Shown here: positions 55,812 to 63,801 of the stretch, piece after piece
Numbering within the stretch: the first letter of the stretch is position 1
How the letters are laid out: each line of letters begins with the position of its first letter
NCBI RefSeq assembly: GCF_000620845.1
Contig: NZ_KK211189.1
Span: forward strand, 2,566,162 to 2,630,161
Source of the DNA: Exiguobacterium marinum DSM 16307
GTDB taxonomy: Bacteria > Bacillota > Bacilli > Exiguobacteriales > Exiguobacteriaceae
Length of the DNA: 64,000 nt
Direction of reading: 5' to 3'
The notes under the pieces: model-generated
What the model saw: only the letters and a program-made list of their open reading frames with translations
Databases searched by the model: none
What the model was told of the DNA's origin: nothing
Program-made: the position numbers and the translations under genes

Positions 55812-56072
55812 ATGAATGAAATTCCGTTATCGAATGAATGGCTACTTCGTTATTCACCCGTCATGGAACTTTGGTTAAAGGAAGACGGGATCTTACTTGT
55901 CGATGATGACAATCGAATCCGTCTCACTCTTGAAATCGGCAACGACCAAGCCATGCAAATCAAAAGCATTGAGCAAGACGGCGCTTATTTCGTCGTCGAT
56001 CCTGTGAATAAACGCATTACATTCGAACTCGAGGAAGAGGAAGAAGAGAGCGATTCTCGCTTTTGGGAATAA
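55812..56072 (+). CDS. Small acidic protein of unknown function
   Basis: An 86-residue soluble protein predicted to be mostly beta strand (MELWLKEDGILLVDDDNRIRL), ending in a Glu-rich tail. AGGAGG precedes the ATG. It stands 87 bp after the previous small gene and 78 bp before plsC. No family recognised. Confidence 0.6.
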   Translation: MNEIPLSNEWLLRYSPVMELWLKEDGILLVDDDNRIRLTLEIGNDQAMQIKSIEQDGAYFVVDPVNKRITFELEEEEEESDSRFWE

Positions 56073-56150
56073 GGATTCATACCTAAGGGTCGGATTCTCG
56101 TCAAGAGAAGAAGACTCTTTCTTGTTTTCATCATGAGAGGAGAAAATAGA

Positions 56151-56852
56151 ATGATTCGAACAGTAGTATGGTTTTTCTCATTTTTTGCAGTGTTACCAAT
56201 CACCCTTCCATTTTTACAGAGAGCAAAGAAAATCGAACCTCCACAACGTTATCGTTATGTACAAGACATTGCCTATAAGTGGGCTCAGTTCTTGCTAAAA
56301 GTTGCGGGTGCCGATATTCGGGTCCATGGACAGGAACTGATTCCGGATGAGCCCGTCGTATATGTATCAAATCACCAAGGAAACTTCGACGTGCCCATCA
56401 TGTTGACGGCCACGAAACGACCGAAAGCATTCATTTCAAAAATTGAAGTACAAAAATTCCCGATTATTCCGCGTTGGATGGAATTGATGGGCTGCATCTT
56501 CATCGACCGAAGTAATCGTCGTCAATCGATTAAGGCGATACGTTCCGGTGTCGAGACGATTCAGTCTGGTCAATCGATGATTGTCTTCCCGGAAGGAACA
56601 CGTTCAAAAGGCGGTTCGATGAAAGAGTTCAAAGCCGGGAGTTTGACGCTCGCAACATCAAGCGGTGCCAAGGTTGTTCCTGTCGCGATTCAAGGAAGCT
56701 ACAAACTGCTAGAAGCAAAGAACCGAATTACTCCGGCAACAGTCGACGTTACGTTCCTACCAGCAATCGACCCAGCCGATCTGCCAAACAAAGAAATCGC
56801 AGCGACGATTGAAGCAGCCATTCGTCAACAGATTGAAGGAGAGAACGCATGA
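56151..56852 (+). CDS. plsC: 1-acyl-sn-glycerol-3-phosphate acyltransferase
   Basis: A 233-residue membrane-associated enzyme of phosphatidic acid synthesis. One hydrophobic N-terminal segment (residues about 3-22), catalytic NHQGNFD (HxxxxD motif), glycerophosphate-binding FPEGTRSKGG, and VPVAIQGS near residue 180. Gly at the third x position of NHQSxxD is a common variant. GAGGAG fixes ATG 56151. Its stop overlaps the yfmR start by 4 bp. Confidence 0.9.
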   Translation: MIRTVVWFFSFFAVLPITLPFLQRAKKIEPPQRYRYVQDIAYKWAQFLLKVAGADIRVHGQELIPDEPVVYVSNHQGNFDVPIMLTATKRPKAFISKIEVQKFPIIPRWMELMGCIFIDRSNRRQSIKAIRSGVETIQSGQSMIVFPEGTRSKGGSMKEFKAGSLTLATSSGAKVVPVAIQGSYKLLEAKNRITPATVDVTFLPAIDPADLPNKEIAATIEAAIRQQIEGENA

Positions 56853-58747
56853 GTTTATTAATGATTGAAGGCATCCATAAAGAGTTTGCCGATAAAGTAC
56901 TATTTGATGATGTGACGATGACCATCCACCCTGGAGATCGTATTGGTATCATCGGTGTGAACGGCTCTGGAAAGTCGACGTTTATGAAAATCATCGCCGG
57001 TACTGAGACAGCTGATCGGGGAACAATGCAACATCCGAACGATTATCGAATTCGCTATTTGACTCAAACTGTCCAATTCGGCGAAGGTCAAACGATTCTC
57101 GACGCCCTGTTCACAAGCGATACCCCGTCTGTGAGAGCGCTGAAACAATTCGAACGTGCCCGTCAAGCACTCGAAGTGGATCCAACGAGCGAGCAGTTAC
57201 TCGAACGTTTCATGAAAGCTCAACAAGCCGTCGATGCTGCAGATGCTTGGGAAACGGAAGCAAAACTAAAATCAATTTTGAACCGCCTTGGCCTACCTGA
57301 CGTATCGGTCGATGTAAATGCGCTCTCCGGCGGGCAACAAAAACGAGTCGCTCTCGCCGCAGCATTACTGGATGAGGCCGATTTATTACTTTTAGACGAA
57401 CCGACGAATGAACTCGATGCCGATACGATTGCGTGGCTCGAGACGATGCTTACCGACTATCGAGGCGCAATCCTTCTCATCACCCACGATCGTTACTTCT
57501 TGAATCGTGTCACAAACCATATTTTAGAGATTGCGGACGGAACGAGTTACTTCTATAACGGAAACTATGAACTGTTTCTTGAGAAGCGTGCTGAGCGAAA
57601 AGCACGCGCCCAGTCGATGGAACAAAAACGACAAAATATTTTACGCCGTGAGCTCGCTTGGTTACGTCGAGGTGCAAAAGCACGAACGACGAAACAAAAA
57701 GCCCGCATTCAACGCGTTGAAGACTTGAAACATCAAGAGAGCTTAGCGGAAGAAGAAGCGCTCGATGTTTCGGTTGGTTCACGTCGCCTCGGTAAAAAAG
57801 TCATCGAAGTCGAAGACATGTCTTTCGGATACGACGAATCGTTATTGATTCAACATTTCAATTGGATTTTTGGTCGCCGTGAACGGTACGGGATTGTCGG
57901 ACCGAATGGGAGTGGGAAGTCAACGCTCATGAACCTGCTCGCGAAACGTTTGGAACCGACAAGCGGTATAATCGTGCATGGAGAAACAGTTCATCTAGGT
58001 TACTACGGTCAACAAGTTGAGTTTGAAGATGAGTCAAGACGTGTCATCGATGAAATCGAGCGAATTGCGAAAGTGATTTATACCCCGGATGGCGAGACCA
58101 TCACGGCCGGTCAAATGCTCGAGCGTTTCCTTTTCACACCGGACGCACAATATAAACCGATTGCGAAGTTATCCGGTGGCGAGAAACGCCGTCTCGTCCT
58201 GTTACGAATTTTGATGGACGAACCGAACGTCTTGTTCCTTGATGAGCCGACGAACGATTTGGATACGGAAACGTTGTCCGTGTTAGAAGACTATTTAGAA
58301 TCGTTCCCAGGCACTGTCATCGCCGTCAGCCACGACCGTTATTTCTTAGACCGTGTCGCCGCCCAGTTAATTGCATTTGAAGGTGGAGCCATCCAAGTGT
58401 ATCACGCAGAATATAGCGATTATCTGGCCACACGCCAAGAAGAGGTTCGTCAAGTAAAGAAAGAGAAAGAACCGAAAGAGAAGAAAGATCGTCCGAAATC
58501 AGAAGTCGTGAAATTCACCTTCAAAGAACAGAAGGAATGGGACACAATCGAGGAAGACATCGCTGCGCTTGAGGAACAGATTGAAGCGCAAGAAGCGACA
58601 CTCGCGACAGCGGGTAGCGACCTCGGTAAAGTCAATGAATTGTATGCAATGATTGCAGAACTGAAAGAAGCACTCGATACGAAGATGGAACGCTGGGCGT
58701 ACCTATCTGAAATCGACGAACAAATACAAGCACAAAAAAAGGGCTGA
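56849..58747 (+). CDS. yfmR: ABC-F ATPase, Uup/YfmR type
   Basis: A 632-residue protein without membrane segments: two ABC ATPase domains (Walker A GVNGSGKST and GPNGSGKST; signatures LSGGQQKR and LSGGEKRR; both with LLLDEPTN / LFLDEPTNDLD), the linker arm RRELAWLRRGAKARTTKQKAR, and a C-terminal coiled coil (about 545-630). Such proteins act at the ribosomal E site; B. subtilis YfmR and E. coli Uup relieve stalled ribosomes alongside EF-P. Start coupled to plsC by ATGA overlap. Confidence 0.88.
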   Translation: MSLLMIEGIHKEFADKVLFDDVTMTIHPGDRIGIIGVNGSGKSTFMKIIAGTETADRGTMQHPNDYRIRYLTQTVQFGEGQTILDALFTSDTPSVRALKQFERARQALEVDPTSEQLLERFMKAQQAVDAADAWETEAKLKSILNRLGLPDVSVDVNALSGGQQKRVALAAALLDEADLLLLDEPTNELDADTIAWLETMLTDYRGAILLITHDRYFLNRVTNHILEIADGTSYFYNGNYELFLEKRAERKARAQSMEQKRQNILRRELAWLRRGAKARTTKQKARIQRVEDLKHQESLAEEEALDVSVGSRRLGKKVIEVEDMSFGYDESLLIQHFNWIFGRRERYGIVGPNGSGKSTLMNLLAKRLEPTSGIIVHGETVHLGYYGQQVEFEDESRRVIDEIERIAKVIYTPDGETITAGQMLERFLFTPDAQYKPIAKLSGGEKRRLVLLRILMDEPNVLFLDEPTNDLDTETLSVLEDYLESFPGTVIAVSHDRYFLDRVAAQLIAFEGGAIQVYHAEYSDYLATRQEEVRQVKKEKEPKEKKDRPKSEVVKFTFKEQKEWDTIEEDIAALEEQIEAQEATLATAGSDLGKVNELYAMIAELKEALDTKMERWAYLSEIDEQIQAQKKG

Positions 58748-58781
58748 TCTGTTCGTGAGATAGCCTGTTCTATCAAATAAG

Positions 58782-58831
58782 AAAAGGAGTTGGATTCCCG
58801 GCATGTGCTCTGGGAATCCAACTCCTTTTTA
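58782..58831 (+). terminator. yfmR terminator
   Basis: An 18-bp perfect stem AAAAGGAGTTGGATTCCC / GGGAATCCAACTCCTTTT and T5. Confidence 0.92.
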
Positions 58832-58846
58832 TCACTTCACTTTAAG

Positions 58847-58877
58847 GAAAAGCACATCGTCTGTAAGGCGATGTGCT
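58847..58877 (-). terminator. lia operon terminator
   Basis: On the minus strand AGCACATCG / CGATGTGCT followed by TTTT, about 90 bp after the liaR stop. Confidence 0.75.
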
Positions 58878-58916
58878 CAAACCGGCTGATGAGTCAGTGA
58901 TTTGTCACAGCCATAG

Positions 58917-58962
58917 ACATAGACGTCATGGGCCTGCCCCCGCTGGCGCATGTAGCTATGTA
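58917..58962. other. Large stem-loop between liaR and its terminator
   Basis: ACATAG + CATGGGCC pairs with GGCGCATG + CTATGT with small internal loops (ACGT/TAG); the ten-base loop is TGCCCCCGCT on plus and G-rich on minus. It lies in the 3' untranslated region of liaR mRNA. Confidence 0.5.
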
Positions 58963-58967
58963 GTCGG

Positions 58968-59606
58968 TCATCCTTTACTGACCAAATTATGTTGGAATGC
59001 ATAGACGACCGCTTGTGTCCGATCGTAGACGTCAAGCTTCGTCAAAATATTTGAGACGTGTGTCTTCACCGTTTTCAGTGAAATGAACAATTCATCTGCG
59101 ATCACTTGATTCGATTTACCTTCCGCCATCAGTTGCAAGATTTCTCGTTCACGGGCAGTTAGACTCTCATGGAGTGTCATTTCCGGATGGCGCAGACGTT
59201 CGAGCATCTTTCCCGTCACTTGGGCGGCCATGACGGGATTTCCGGCAGCGGTTTGACGAATCGCATCCGCGATTTCGTTCGCGTTCGCCGTCTTGAGGAC
59301 ATAGCTCATCGCACCGGCCTCGATCACCGGATATACTTTTTCATCATCTAAGAAACTCGTCACGACTAAAATTTTCGCTTCTTTCCAACTTGCTTTAATT
59401 CGTTTCGTCGATTCGACCCCGTCAACAGGCTCCATAACCAGATCCATGAGGACGACGTCCGGTTTTTCTGCAATGGCAAGCTCCGCTCCCGTTGCTCCGT
59501 CCGACGCTTCGCCGACGACTTCGATGTCCGGTTGTGTCGATAAAAAAGCAGACACGCCCGCTCGGACCATTTCGTGATCATCAATTAATACGACTCGAAT
59601 CATCAT
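58968..59606 (-). CDS. liaR: Response regulator LiaR (NarL/LuxR family)
   Basis: A 212-residue regulator: receiver domain (residues about 3-118) with IDDHEMVRAG, phosphoacceptor Asp in VLMDLVMEPVDG and VLKTANANE; C-terminal LuxR helix-turn-helix with LTAREREILQLMAEGKSNQVIADELFIS read in parts and KTVKTHVSNIL. This C-terminal sequence is characteristic of LiaR/VraR, the cell-envelope stress regulator. The start overlaps liaS by one base. Confidence 0.9.
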   Translation of the reverse strand: MMIRVVLIDDHEMVRAGVSAFLSTQPDIEVVGEASDGATGAELAIAEKPDVVLMDLVMEPVDGVESTKRIKASWKEAKILVVTSFLDDEKVYPVIEAGAMSYVLKTANANEIADAIRQTAAGNPVMAAQVTGKMLERLRHPEMTLHESLTAREREILQLMAEGKSNQVIADELFISLKTVKTHVSNILTKLDVYDRTQAVVYAFQHNLVSKG

Positions 59607-60628
59607 TACCCCTCCACTTGTTGTTTCACACGTACTTCGATTTGTGTCCCGACATTCGGCACACTGACCAACCGCAACGTTCCACCGACTTCTGCCGTGC
59701 GCTCTCTTATCGATTGTAATCCATATGAGGCGACTTGTGTATCGTCCACATTAAATCCGATTCCATCATCGTTGATCTTTAAAATGACCGTCTGTTGCAC
59801 TTTACGCATCTCGATTTCCAAACGTTTCGCTTTGGCGTGCCGTAACGTGTTACTAATGGCCTCCTGTACGATGCGGAATAGTTCATTTTCGGTATGACGG
59901 GACAGCTTCACTTCTTCTAATCGCCAGACGAGCTCGGTCGACTGTTTGCGCGACAATTCTTCTAACAAACGTTCGATTCCCGTCTTGAGTGTCATGCCTT
60001 CTAGTTCGACCGGTCGCAGCTGCAGGAGTAACGAGCGCATCTCCGCCTGTGCCGTTTGAGCCATGAGCTCGACTTGTTCCATTTGCTTACTCGCTAATTC
60101 CGGTTTCGTCTGCATCGTCTGTTTGACCGCCGTTGTCATCATCGAGATGGCGTAGAGCTGTTGACTCACCGAGTCATGAAGTTCTCGTGCGACGCGACGT
60201 CTTTCTTCGACGACGGCCTCACTTCGCGCCTCTTCTACACTGATCGGGCGCTCTCCGACACGCTTCGCCATCTCGATCATCTCTTGCCGCTGTTTTGACA
60301 CGCGGACGATTCGTTCGAGTGTATCCCGATAAGGAGACATCGGACGGAATGTGATGTCTTTTTGATTTTCCAGTTTCCACAAGGCATTGGCGACTTCTCG
60401 AAAGTCTCGACGCAAATAAAAGTAAGAGCCTACGCCGAAAATACTCCCAATCAACACGGCAATGACAAGGATGGACACACCGAAAGGCAACCCTTCTTCC
60501 CGCGAAAATAAATCGCTCAGTGAAGTCGAGTCACCTATGAGAAACGCTACTGTGATTAAGAAAGCCGTCAAGAGGCTACTAAATAACTGATGCCAAACGA
60601 CCGTTCGTGGATAAGAATCTTTTTTCAT
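59606..60628 (-). CDS. liaS: Sensor histidine kinase LiaS
   Basis: A 340-residue kinase with two N-terminal transmembrane helices (about 12-33 and 50-70) and almost no extracellular loop, as in intramembrane-sensing kinases. HisKA_3 phosphoacceptor ERRRVARELHDSVSQQL, DHp helices, and ATP-binding motifs EAISNTLRHAKA, NDDGIGF and YGLQSIRER. It responds to cell-wall antibiotics in the family, restrained by LiaF. The start overlaps liaF by 4 bp. Confidence 0.9.
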   Translation of the reverse strand: MKKDSYPRTVVWHQLFSSLLTAFLITVAFLIGDSTSLSDLFSREEGLPFGVSILVIAVLIGSIFGVGSYFYLRRDFREVANALWKLENQKDITFRPMSPYRDTLERIVRVSKQRQEMIEMAKRVGERPISVEEARSEAVVEERRRVARELHDSVSQQLYAISMMTTAVKQTMQTKPELASKQMEQVELMAQTAQAEMRSLLLQLRPVELEGMTLKTGIERLLEELSRKQSTELVWRLEEVKLSRHTENELFRIVQEAISNTLRHAKAKRLEIEMRKVQQTVILKINDDGIGFNVDDTQVASYGLQSIRERTAEVGGTLRLVSVPNVGTQIEVRVKQQVEG

Positions 60629-61314
60629 ACCGTCATCACCTCGACACTTCCGCTCATGAGCACGATATGAATCCGAACTTTCCGTGTGGCTTGAACATAA
60701 TCATCGGACGCTGTATAGAAGCGGCGATTGAACACTGGCGAATAGTTCGAGTCATCCACCTGAACTTTACCGAAACCGATCGACGCATCAATCGAATAGT
60801 CATAACCCGCTGGAATGAGAATTCGGATGTCTCCTGCAAGACCATTCAGGAGTAAGAATGTCTCCCCTTCCGGAATAATGGCTTGTGATAGGTCCATCTC
60901 GACATCCCGTAGTAAAAAGAACTCGTTCGTATCACGTAACACATAGTGTCCTGATTCTTTCATACCGAACGAGAAAGCTTGCTCCTGGCGAATGGGTGTC
61001 CGAATTTTCGCTTCGACTGGTCGATTCTTATAGAGTCGGTACCCGAATAACAATAACAGTCCCGAGAGCACGAATCCGAATGCGGCAGATGAGAAAATCA
61101 AGCCGATCAAGAGGATGCCGCCAATCGCATAAAAGATATAGCTCGCTGACTGCTTGCCCCGACGACTGAACCGTCGTCCGATATAGAGGAGAAGTAGCGG
61201 GAGAATCATGCTGAATAAGACGCTATTCCCACCCGTCACGATATCGATAAACAGTCCGACTGAAAATAAAATAATCATGAATCCGATGATTTGACGTGTG
61301 TTCCAACGCTCCAT
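60625..61314 (-). CDS. liaF: LiaF, inhibitor of LiaS signalling
   Basis: A 229-residue protein with four hydrophobic segments in its first 100 residues and a C-terminal beta-helical DUF2154-type domain (AIIPEGETFLLLNGLAGDIRI... VRIHIVLMSGSVEV). LiaF inhibits LiaS without stress. AAAGGGGGAAGGGAC fixes the ATG at 61314. Gene order liaF-liaS-liaR is conserved; no liaG is present between liaH and liaF. Confidence 0.88.
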   Translation of the reverse strand: MERWNTRQIIGFMIILFSVGLFIDIVTGGNSVLFSMILPLLLLYIGRRFSRRGKQSASYIFYAIGGILLIGLIFSSAAFGFVLSGLLLLFGYRLYKNRPVEAKIRTPIRQEQAFSFGMKESGHYVLRDTNEFFLLRDVEMDLSQAIIPEGETFLLLNGLAGDIRILIPAGYDYSIDASIGFGKVQVDDSNYSPVFNRRFYTASDDYVQATRKVRIHIVLMSGSVEVMTV

Positions 61315-61355
61315 GTCCCTTCCCCCTTTCTGTTTATATGTATGAAGCAAAGAAA

Positions 61356-61380
61356 GCGATGACCTTATTTAGGTCATCGC
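61356..61380 (-). terminator. Internal terminator between liaH and liaF
   Basis: On the minus strand GCGATGACCT / AGGTCATCGC with a five-base loop followed by TTTCTTT. The T run is imperfect, which would allow partial read-through. Confidence 0.75.
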
Positions 61381-61392
61381 CGAACCGTCACC

Positions 61393-62037
61393 TCACTCCT
61401 GTTTAAAGCGACGCTCCAGTTCTTTTAGTTTTGCTTCAAAATCATCTTCGTCTGCTTGCGTGTCTTGTTTCTCTTCAGCAGGCTCTTCTTTCTTTTCTTC
61501 CTCAGTGAAAGGATGAGACTGTGACGTGTTCTGACCAAAAATTTGGTCGAGTGTCCCTTTTAACAGATCTAGATTTTCACGCATCGCGAACTCATATCGT
61601 TTGTTCTGCATCTCATCGAGCTTGAGTTTCATCTCGAGCGCACGACGTTCAAGTGCATCCAATTCACGCTCTCCTTCATCAATCAAGCCTTCAAAATAAC
61701 GGTACTGTTCTCCGTAATGTTTCGACTCGAGCGCTGCACGCTCTGCCAACTTCTCTTCATTAGCTTGTTTCGCCAGCTCTGTCTGTTCATATCGCTTATC
61801 CGCCATTTTCTTGGCATCGTCACGTTTTTCAGCAAGTTCTGAGAGTAGTGTACGTTGACGTTCAACAAGTCGCTCAACAGACAACGCTTCCTTCTCCGCT
61901 CCACGGATATGACGGTTCAATTCCGCTTCTCCGCTTGAACGTGGCATCTCTTTATCTTGATACTTCTTCACTTCTTTTGAAATCTCTTTCGTCAACTCAT
62001 TCGCTAATTCACGAAACTGATCAAACGGTGTCTTCAT
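61393..62037 (-). CDS. liaH: PspA/LiaH-like coiled-coil stress protein
   Basis: A 214-residue, almost wholly helical, highly charged protein with long coiled coils (residues about 10-160) and an acidic C-terminal region with a final helix (DFEAKLKELERRFKQE). No membrane segment. By position between liaI and liaF it is the LiaH analogue (phage-shock-protein A family, membrane protection), although the N-terminus is not a textbook PspA helix, so the family call is softer than the context. Confidence 0.72.
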   Translation of the reverse strand: MKTPFDQFRELANELTKEISKEVKKYQDKEMPRSSGEAELNRHIRGAEKEALSVERLVERQRTLLSELAEKRDDAKKMADKRYEQTELAKQANEEKLAERAALESKHYGEQYRYFEGLIDEGERELDALERRALEMKLKLDEMQNKRYEFAMRENLDLLKGTLDQIFGQNTSQSHPFTEEEKKEEPAEEKQDTQADEDDFEAKLKELERRFKQE

Positions 62038-62059
62038 GGTGAATCCTCCTTATGAAATC

Positions 62060-62449
62060 TTAACGACGATTAACAAATTTCTGCCACACTTGATCGAACT
62101 GTTGGAAGCTGCTACGGCCAGCACGAGTTCCATCCGCATCTAAAATCTCGACATCCGGATCTCGTTTTTGTCCCGTATACATCATATACCCTTTAAATAA
62201 CAACCATGCCACAATCACTCCGACGAGTGCCCAAATGTTCGAGAGCATCGTCCCAATCCCGACGACAGCAAGGATTCCGAAACCAACTTTAGCACCGATG
62301 TGTGTCACAGCCTGAAAACGGACCCCAGCCCAAAGCGTCACGAGAGCTCCTAATCCGAACAAAATCATATTCGGTAAAGCACCGATTAACACGAGCACTA
62401 GAGCGATCCCGGCCACGATGAACAGCACCTTCTTCACTTGGTGATTCAT
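62060..62449 (-). CDS. liaI: LiaI-like membrane protein
   Basis: A 129-residue protein with three or four hydrophobic segments in its first 95 residues (VLFIVAGIALVLVLIGALP; TMLSNIWALVGVIVAWLLF) and a charged cytosolic end. LiaI is the membrane anchor for LiaH in B. subtilis; the match here is by context and topology. AAGGAGGG precedes the ATG. First gene of the lia operon, 22 bp before liaH. Confidence 0.7.
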   Translation of the reverse strand: MNHQVKKVLFIVAGIALVLVLIGALPNMILFGLGALVTLWAGVRFQAVTHIGAKVGFGILAVVGIGTMLSNIWALVGVIVAWLLFKGYMMYTGQKRDPDVEILDADGTRAGRSSFQQFDQVWQKFVNRR

Positions 62450-62530
62450 CTGTCATCCCTCCTTATTAAGTACACTCTTATCATAATACGTTATTTTGTA
62501 TAGGTCGACGAGCGGAAGGCTTGTTTCGCC

Positions 62531-62546
62531 TCGGTCTTTAGACTGA
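62531..62546. promoter_or_regulatory. Candidate LiaR box upstream of liaI
   Basis: TCGGTCTTTAGACTGA is a 7-2-7 inverted repeat with one mismatch, about 85 bp upstream of the liaI start and between two divergent units. The 7-2-7 form agrees with what is known of LiaR/VraR-type targets. Confidence 0.5.
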
Positions 62547-62610
62547 GATGTTACCGTTTTCAAATATTATGGTAAACTTATGCTATCGAACAATGAAAGG
62601 ATGATGTTTT

Positions 62611-62679
62611 ATGAGCAACATGATGCATGCACGCCACCTAATGTCAGCGAATCGGAGGGCTGTCGTCCTCCATCATTAA
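62611..62679 (+). CDS. 22-residue leader peptide upstream of rsgA
   Basis: ATG 62611 follows AAAGGA and opens 22 codons (MSNMMHARHLMSANRRA..., ending in two His) to TAA at 62677-62679. The stop overlaps the start of the rsgA ribosome-binding site AAAAGGAGG. The peptide is rich in Met, His and Arg and has no membrane character. The end of the frame encodes one arm pair of two mutually exclusive hairpins, which suggests a regulatory leader rather than a functional product. Confidence 0.65.
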   Translation: MSNMMHARHLMSANRRAVVLHH

Positions 62680-62687
62680 AAGGAGGA
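62654..62687 (+). promoter_or_regulatory. Two-state hairpin over the rsgA ribosome-binding site
   Basis: GGAGGGC (62654-62660) can pair with GTCCTCC (62665-62671); the same TCCTCC (62666-62671) can instead pair with GGAGGA (62682-62687), which is the rsgA Shine-Dalgarno. The pairings exclude each other. Confidence 0.6.
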
Positions 62688-62694
62688 TTCTATT

Positions 62695-63660
62695 TTGTTT
62701 CAACAAACTGAAACGGGACGTGTCACGGCACAGTTCCAACATCTTTATACGGTTTCCATCGGAGAGAAAGGTTATATGTGCGGAGTCTCCGGAAAATTTC
62801 GACATGCAGCGACGAGCGAACGGGATTACCCGGTCATCGGCGATTATGTCACGATTCAAGTTCGCGAGCATGGTCAAGGTACGATTCACCATCTCCTTGA
62901 ACGTCGGACCGTTCTATCACGAGCGGCTGCCGGCAACGAGACACGTGAACAACTGATCTGCGCGAACGTCGACTACGTCTTGATTACGATGGCGTGTGGA
63001 CACGACTTCAATATCCGCCGACTAGAGCGCTATACGTTAGCCGCTTGGGACACAGGCGCCATTCCAATCATCGTCCTGACGAAGACCGACCAAGTCGACT
63101 CCGTCGACACATTGCTTGAAGACATTCAAGTGAACGCACCCGGGATTCAAGTATTCCCCGTCAGTGCCGTGACGGGAGAAGGTGTGGCTGAACTTCGTCA
63201 CGCGTTACCGAGCGAGAGCACGATTGCATTCGTCGGTTCGTCCGGAGTCGGAAAGTCCACACTGACGAACGCCCTCGCCCACGAGGCACTCGCCGTCACA
63301 CAAACCGTTCGGGCACAAGACGAGCGTGGGAAGCATACGACGACACACCGCGAACTCTTCCGAATCGATGATTTATACGTCATAGACACACCGGGGATGC
63401 GAGAATTCGGACTATGGGAAGGAAGCGAGCATCTCGAGGACACGTTCCGTGATATCGAAGCGCTTGCTGAGACGTGTCGTTTCCGCGACTGTTCACATCA
63501 GAAAGAACCTGGCTGCGCCGTCCAAGAGGCGCTTACGAACGGTACGATAGATGCGAAACGCTACGCGAGTTACCTCAAACTCGAACGAGAACTTCTCTAT
63601 ATGGAGAAGAAACAGGCAGAACATGCACGAGTGTTAGAAAAGAAAAAGCGCCGGTCATAA
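62695..63660 (+). CDS. rsgA: Ribosome small-subunit GTPase RsgA (YjeQ family)
   Basis: A 321-residue circularly permuted GTPase that checks maturation of the 30S subunit: an N-terminal OB fold (about residues 1-75), G-motifs in permuted order LTKTD (G4), SSGVGKSTLTNAL (G1) and DTPGMREFGL (G3), then a zinc site CRFRDCSHQKEPGC. The start is TTG after AAGGAGG. It is not beside prpC/prkC as the housekeeping copy of Bacillus is, so it may be a second copy. Confidence 0.88.
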   Translation: MFQQTETGRVTAQFQHLYTVSIGEKGYMCGVSGKFRHAATSERDYPVIGDYVTIQVREHGQGTIHHLLERRTVLSRAAAGNETREQLICANVDYVLITMACGHDFNIRRLERYTLAAWDTGAIPIIVLTKTDQVDSVDTLLEDIQVNAPGIQVFPVSAVTGEGVAELRHALPSESTIAFVGSSGVGKSTLTNALAHEALAVTQTVRAQDERGKHTTTHRELFRIDDLYVIDTPGMREFGLWEGSEHLEDTFRDIEALAETCRFRDCSHQKEPGCAVQEALTNGTIDAKRYASYLKLERELLYMEKKQAEHARVLEKKKRRS

Positions 63661-63665
63661 AGATT

Positions 63666-63696
63666 AAGAACTGTGAGCTTCTCACAGTTCTTTTTT
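63666..63696 (+). terminator. rsgA terminator
   Basis: AAGAACTGTGAG / CTCACAGTTCTT with loop CTT and T6. Confidence 0.9.
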
Positions 63697-63703
63697 ATAC
63701 GAT

Positions 63704-63732
63704 TTGACAAGCTATTTCACCAGGCGTAAAAT
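63704..63732 (+). promoter_or_regulatory. Sigma-A promoter of mntH
   Basis: TTGACA, 17-base spacer, TAAAAT. Confidence 0.8.
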
Positions 63733-63749
63733 TGCCTTGTACTTAAAAA

Positions 63750-63765
63750 GTTTCCTTAGGTAAAC
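63750..63765. promoter_or_regulatory. MntR-type operator
   Basis: GTTTCCTTAGGTAAAC; its complement GTTTACCTAAGGAAAC agrees with the known MntR site core TTTGCCTTAAGGAAAC in all but a few bases. It lies 18 bp after the -10 box, where a repressor would block transcription. Confidence 0.65.
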
Positions 63766-63801
63766 AAATTAACCATCAGGCAAAAGAAAGAAGGATATGT
63801 C

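Noticed and set aside
58885-58910. CTGATGAGTC resembling the hammerhead ribozyme core
   Set aside because: No GAAA core segment or third stem follows within reach; the match is only the seven-base motif.
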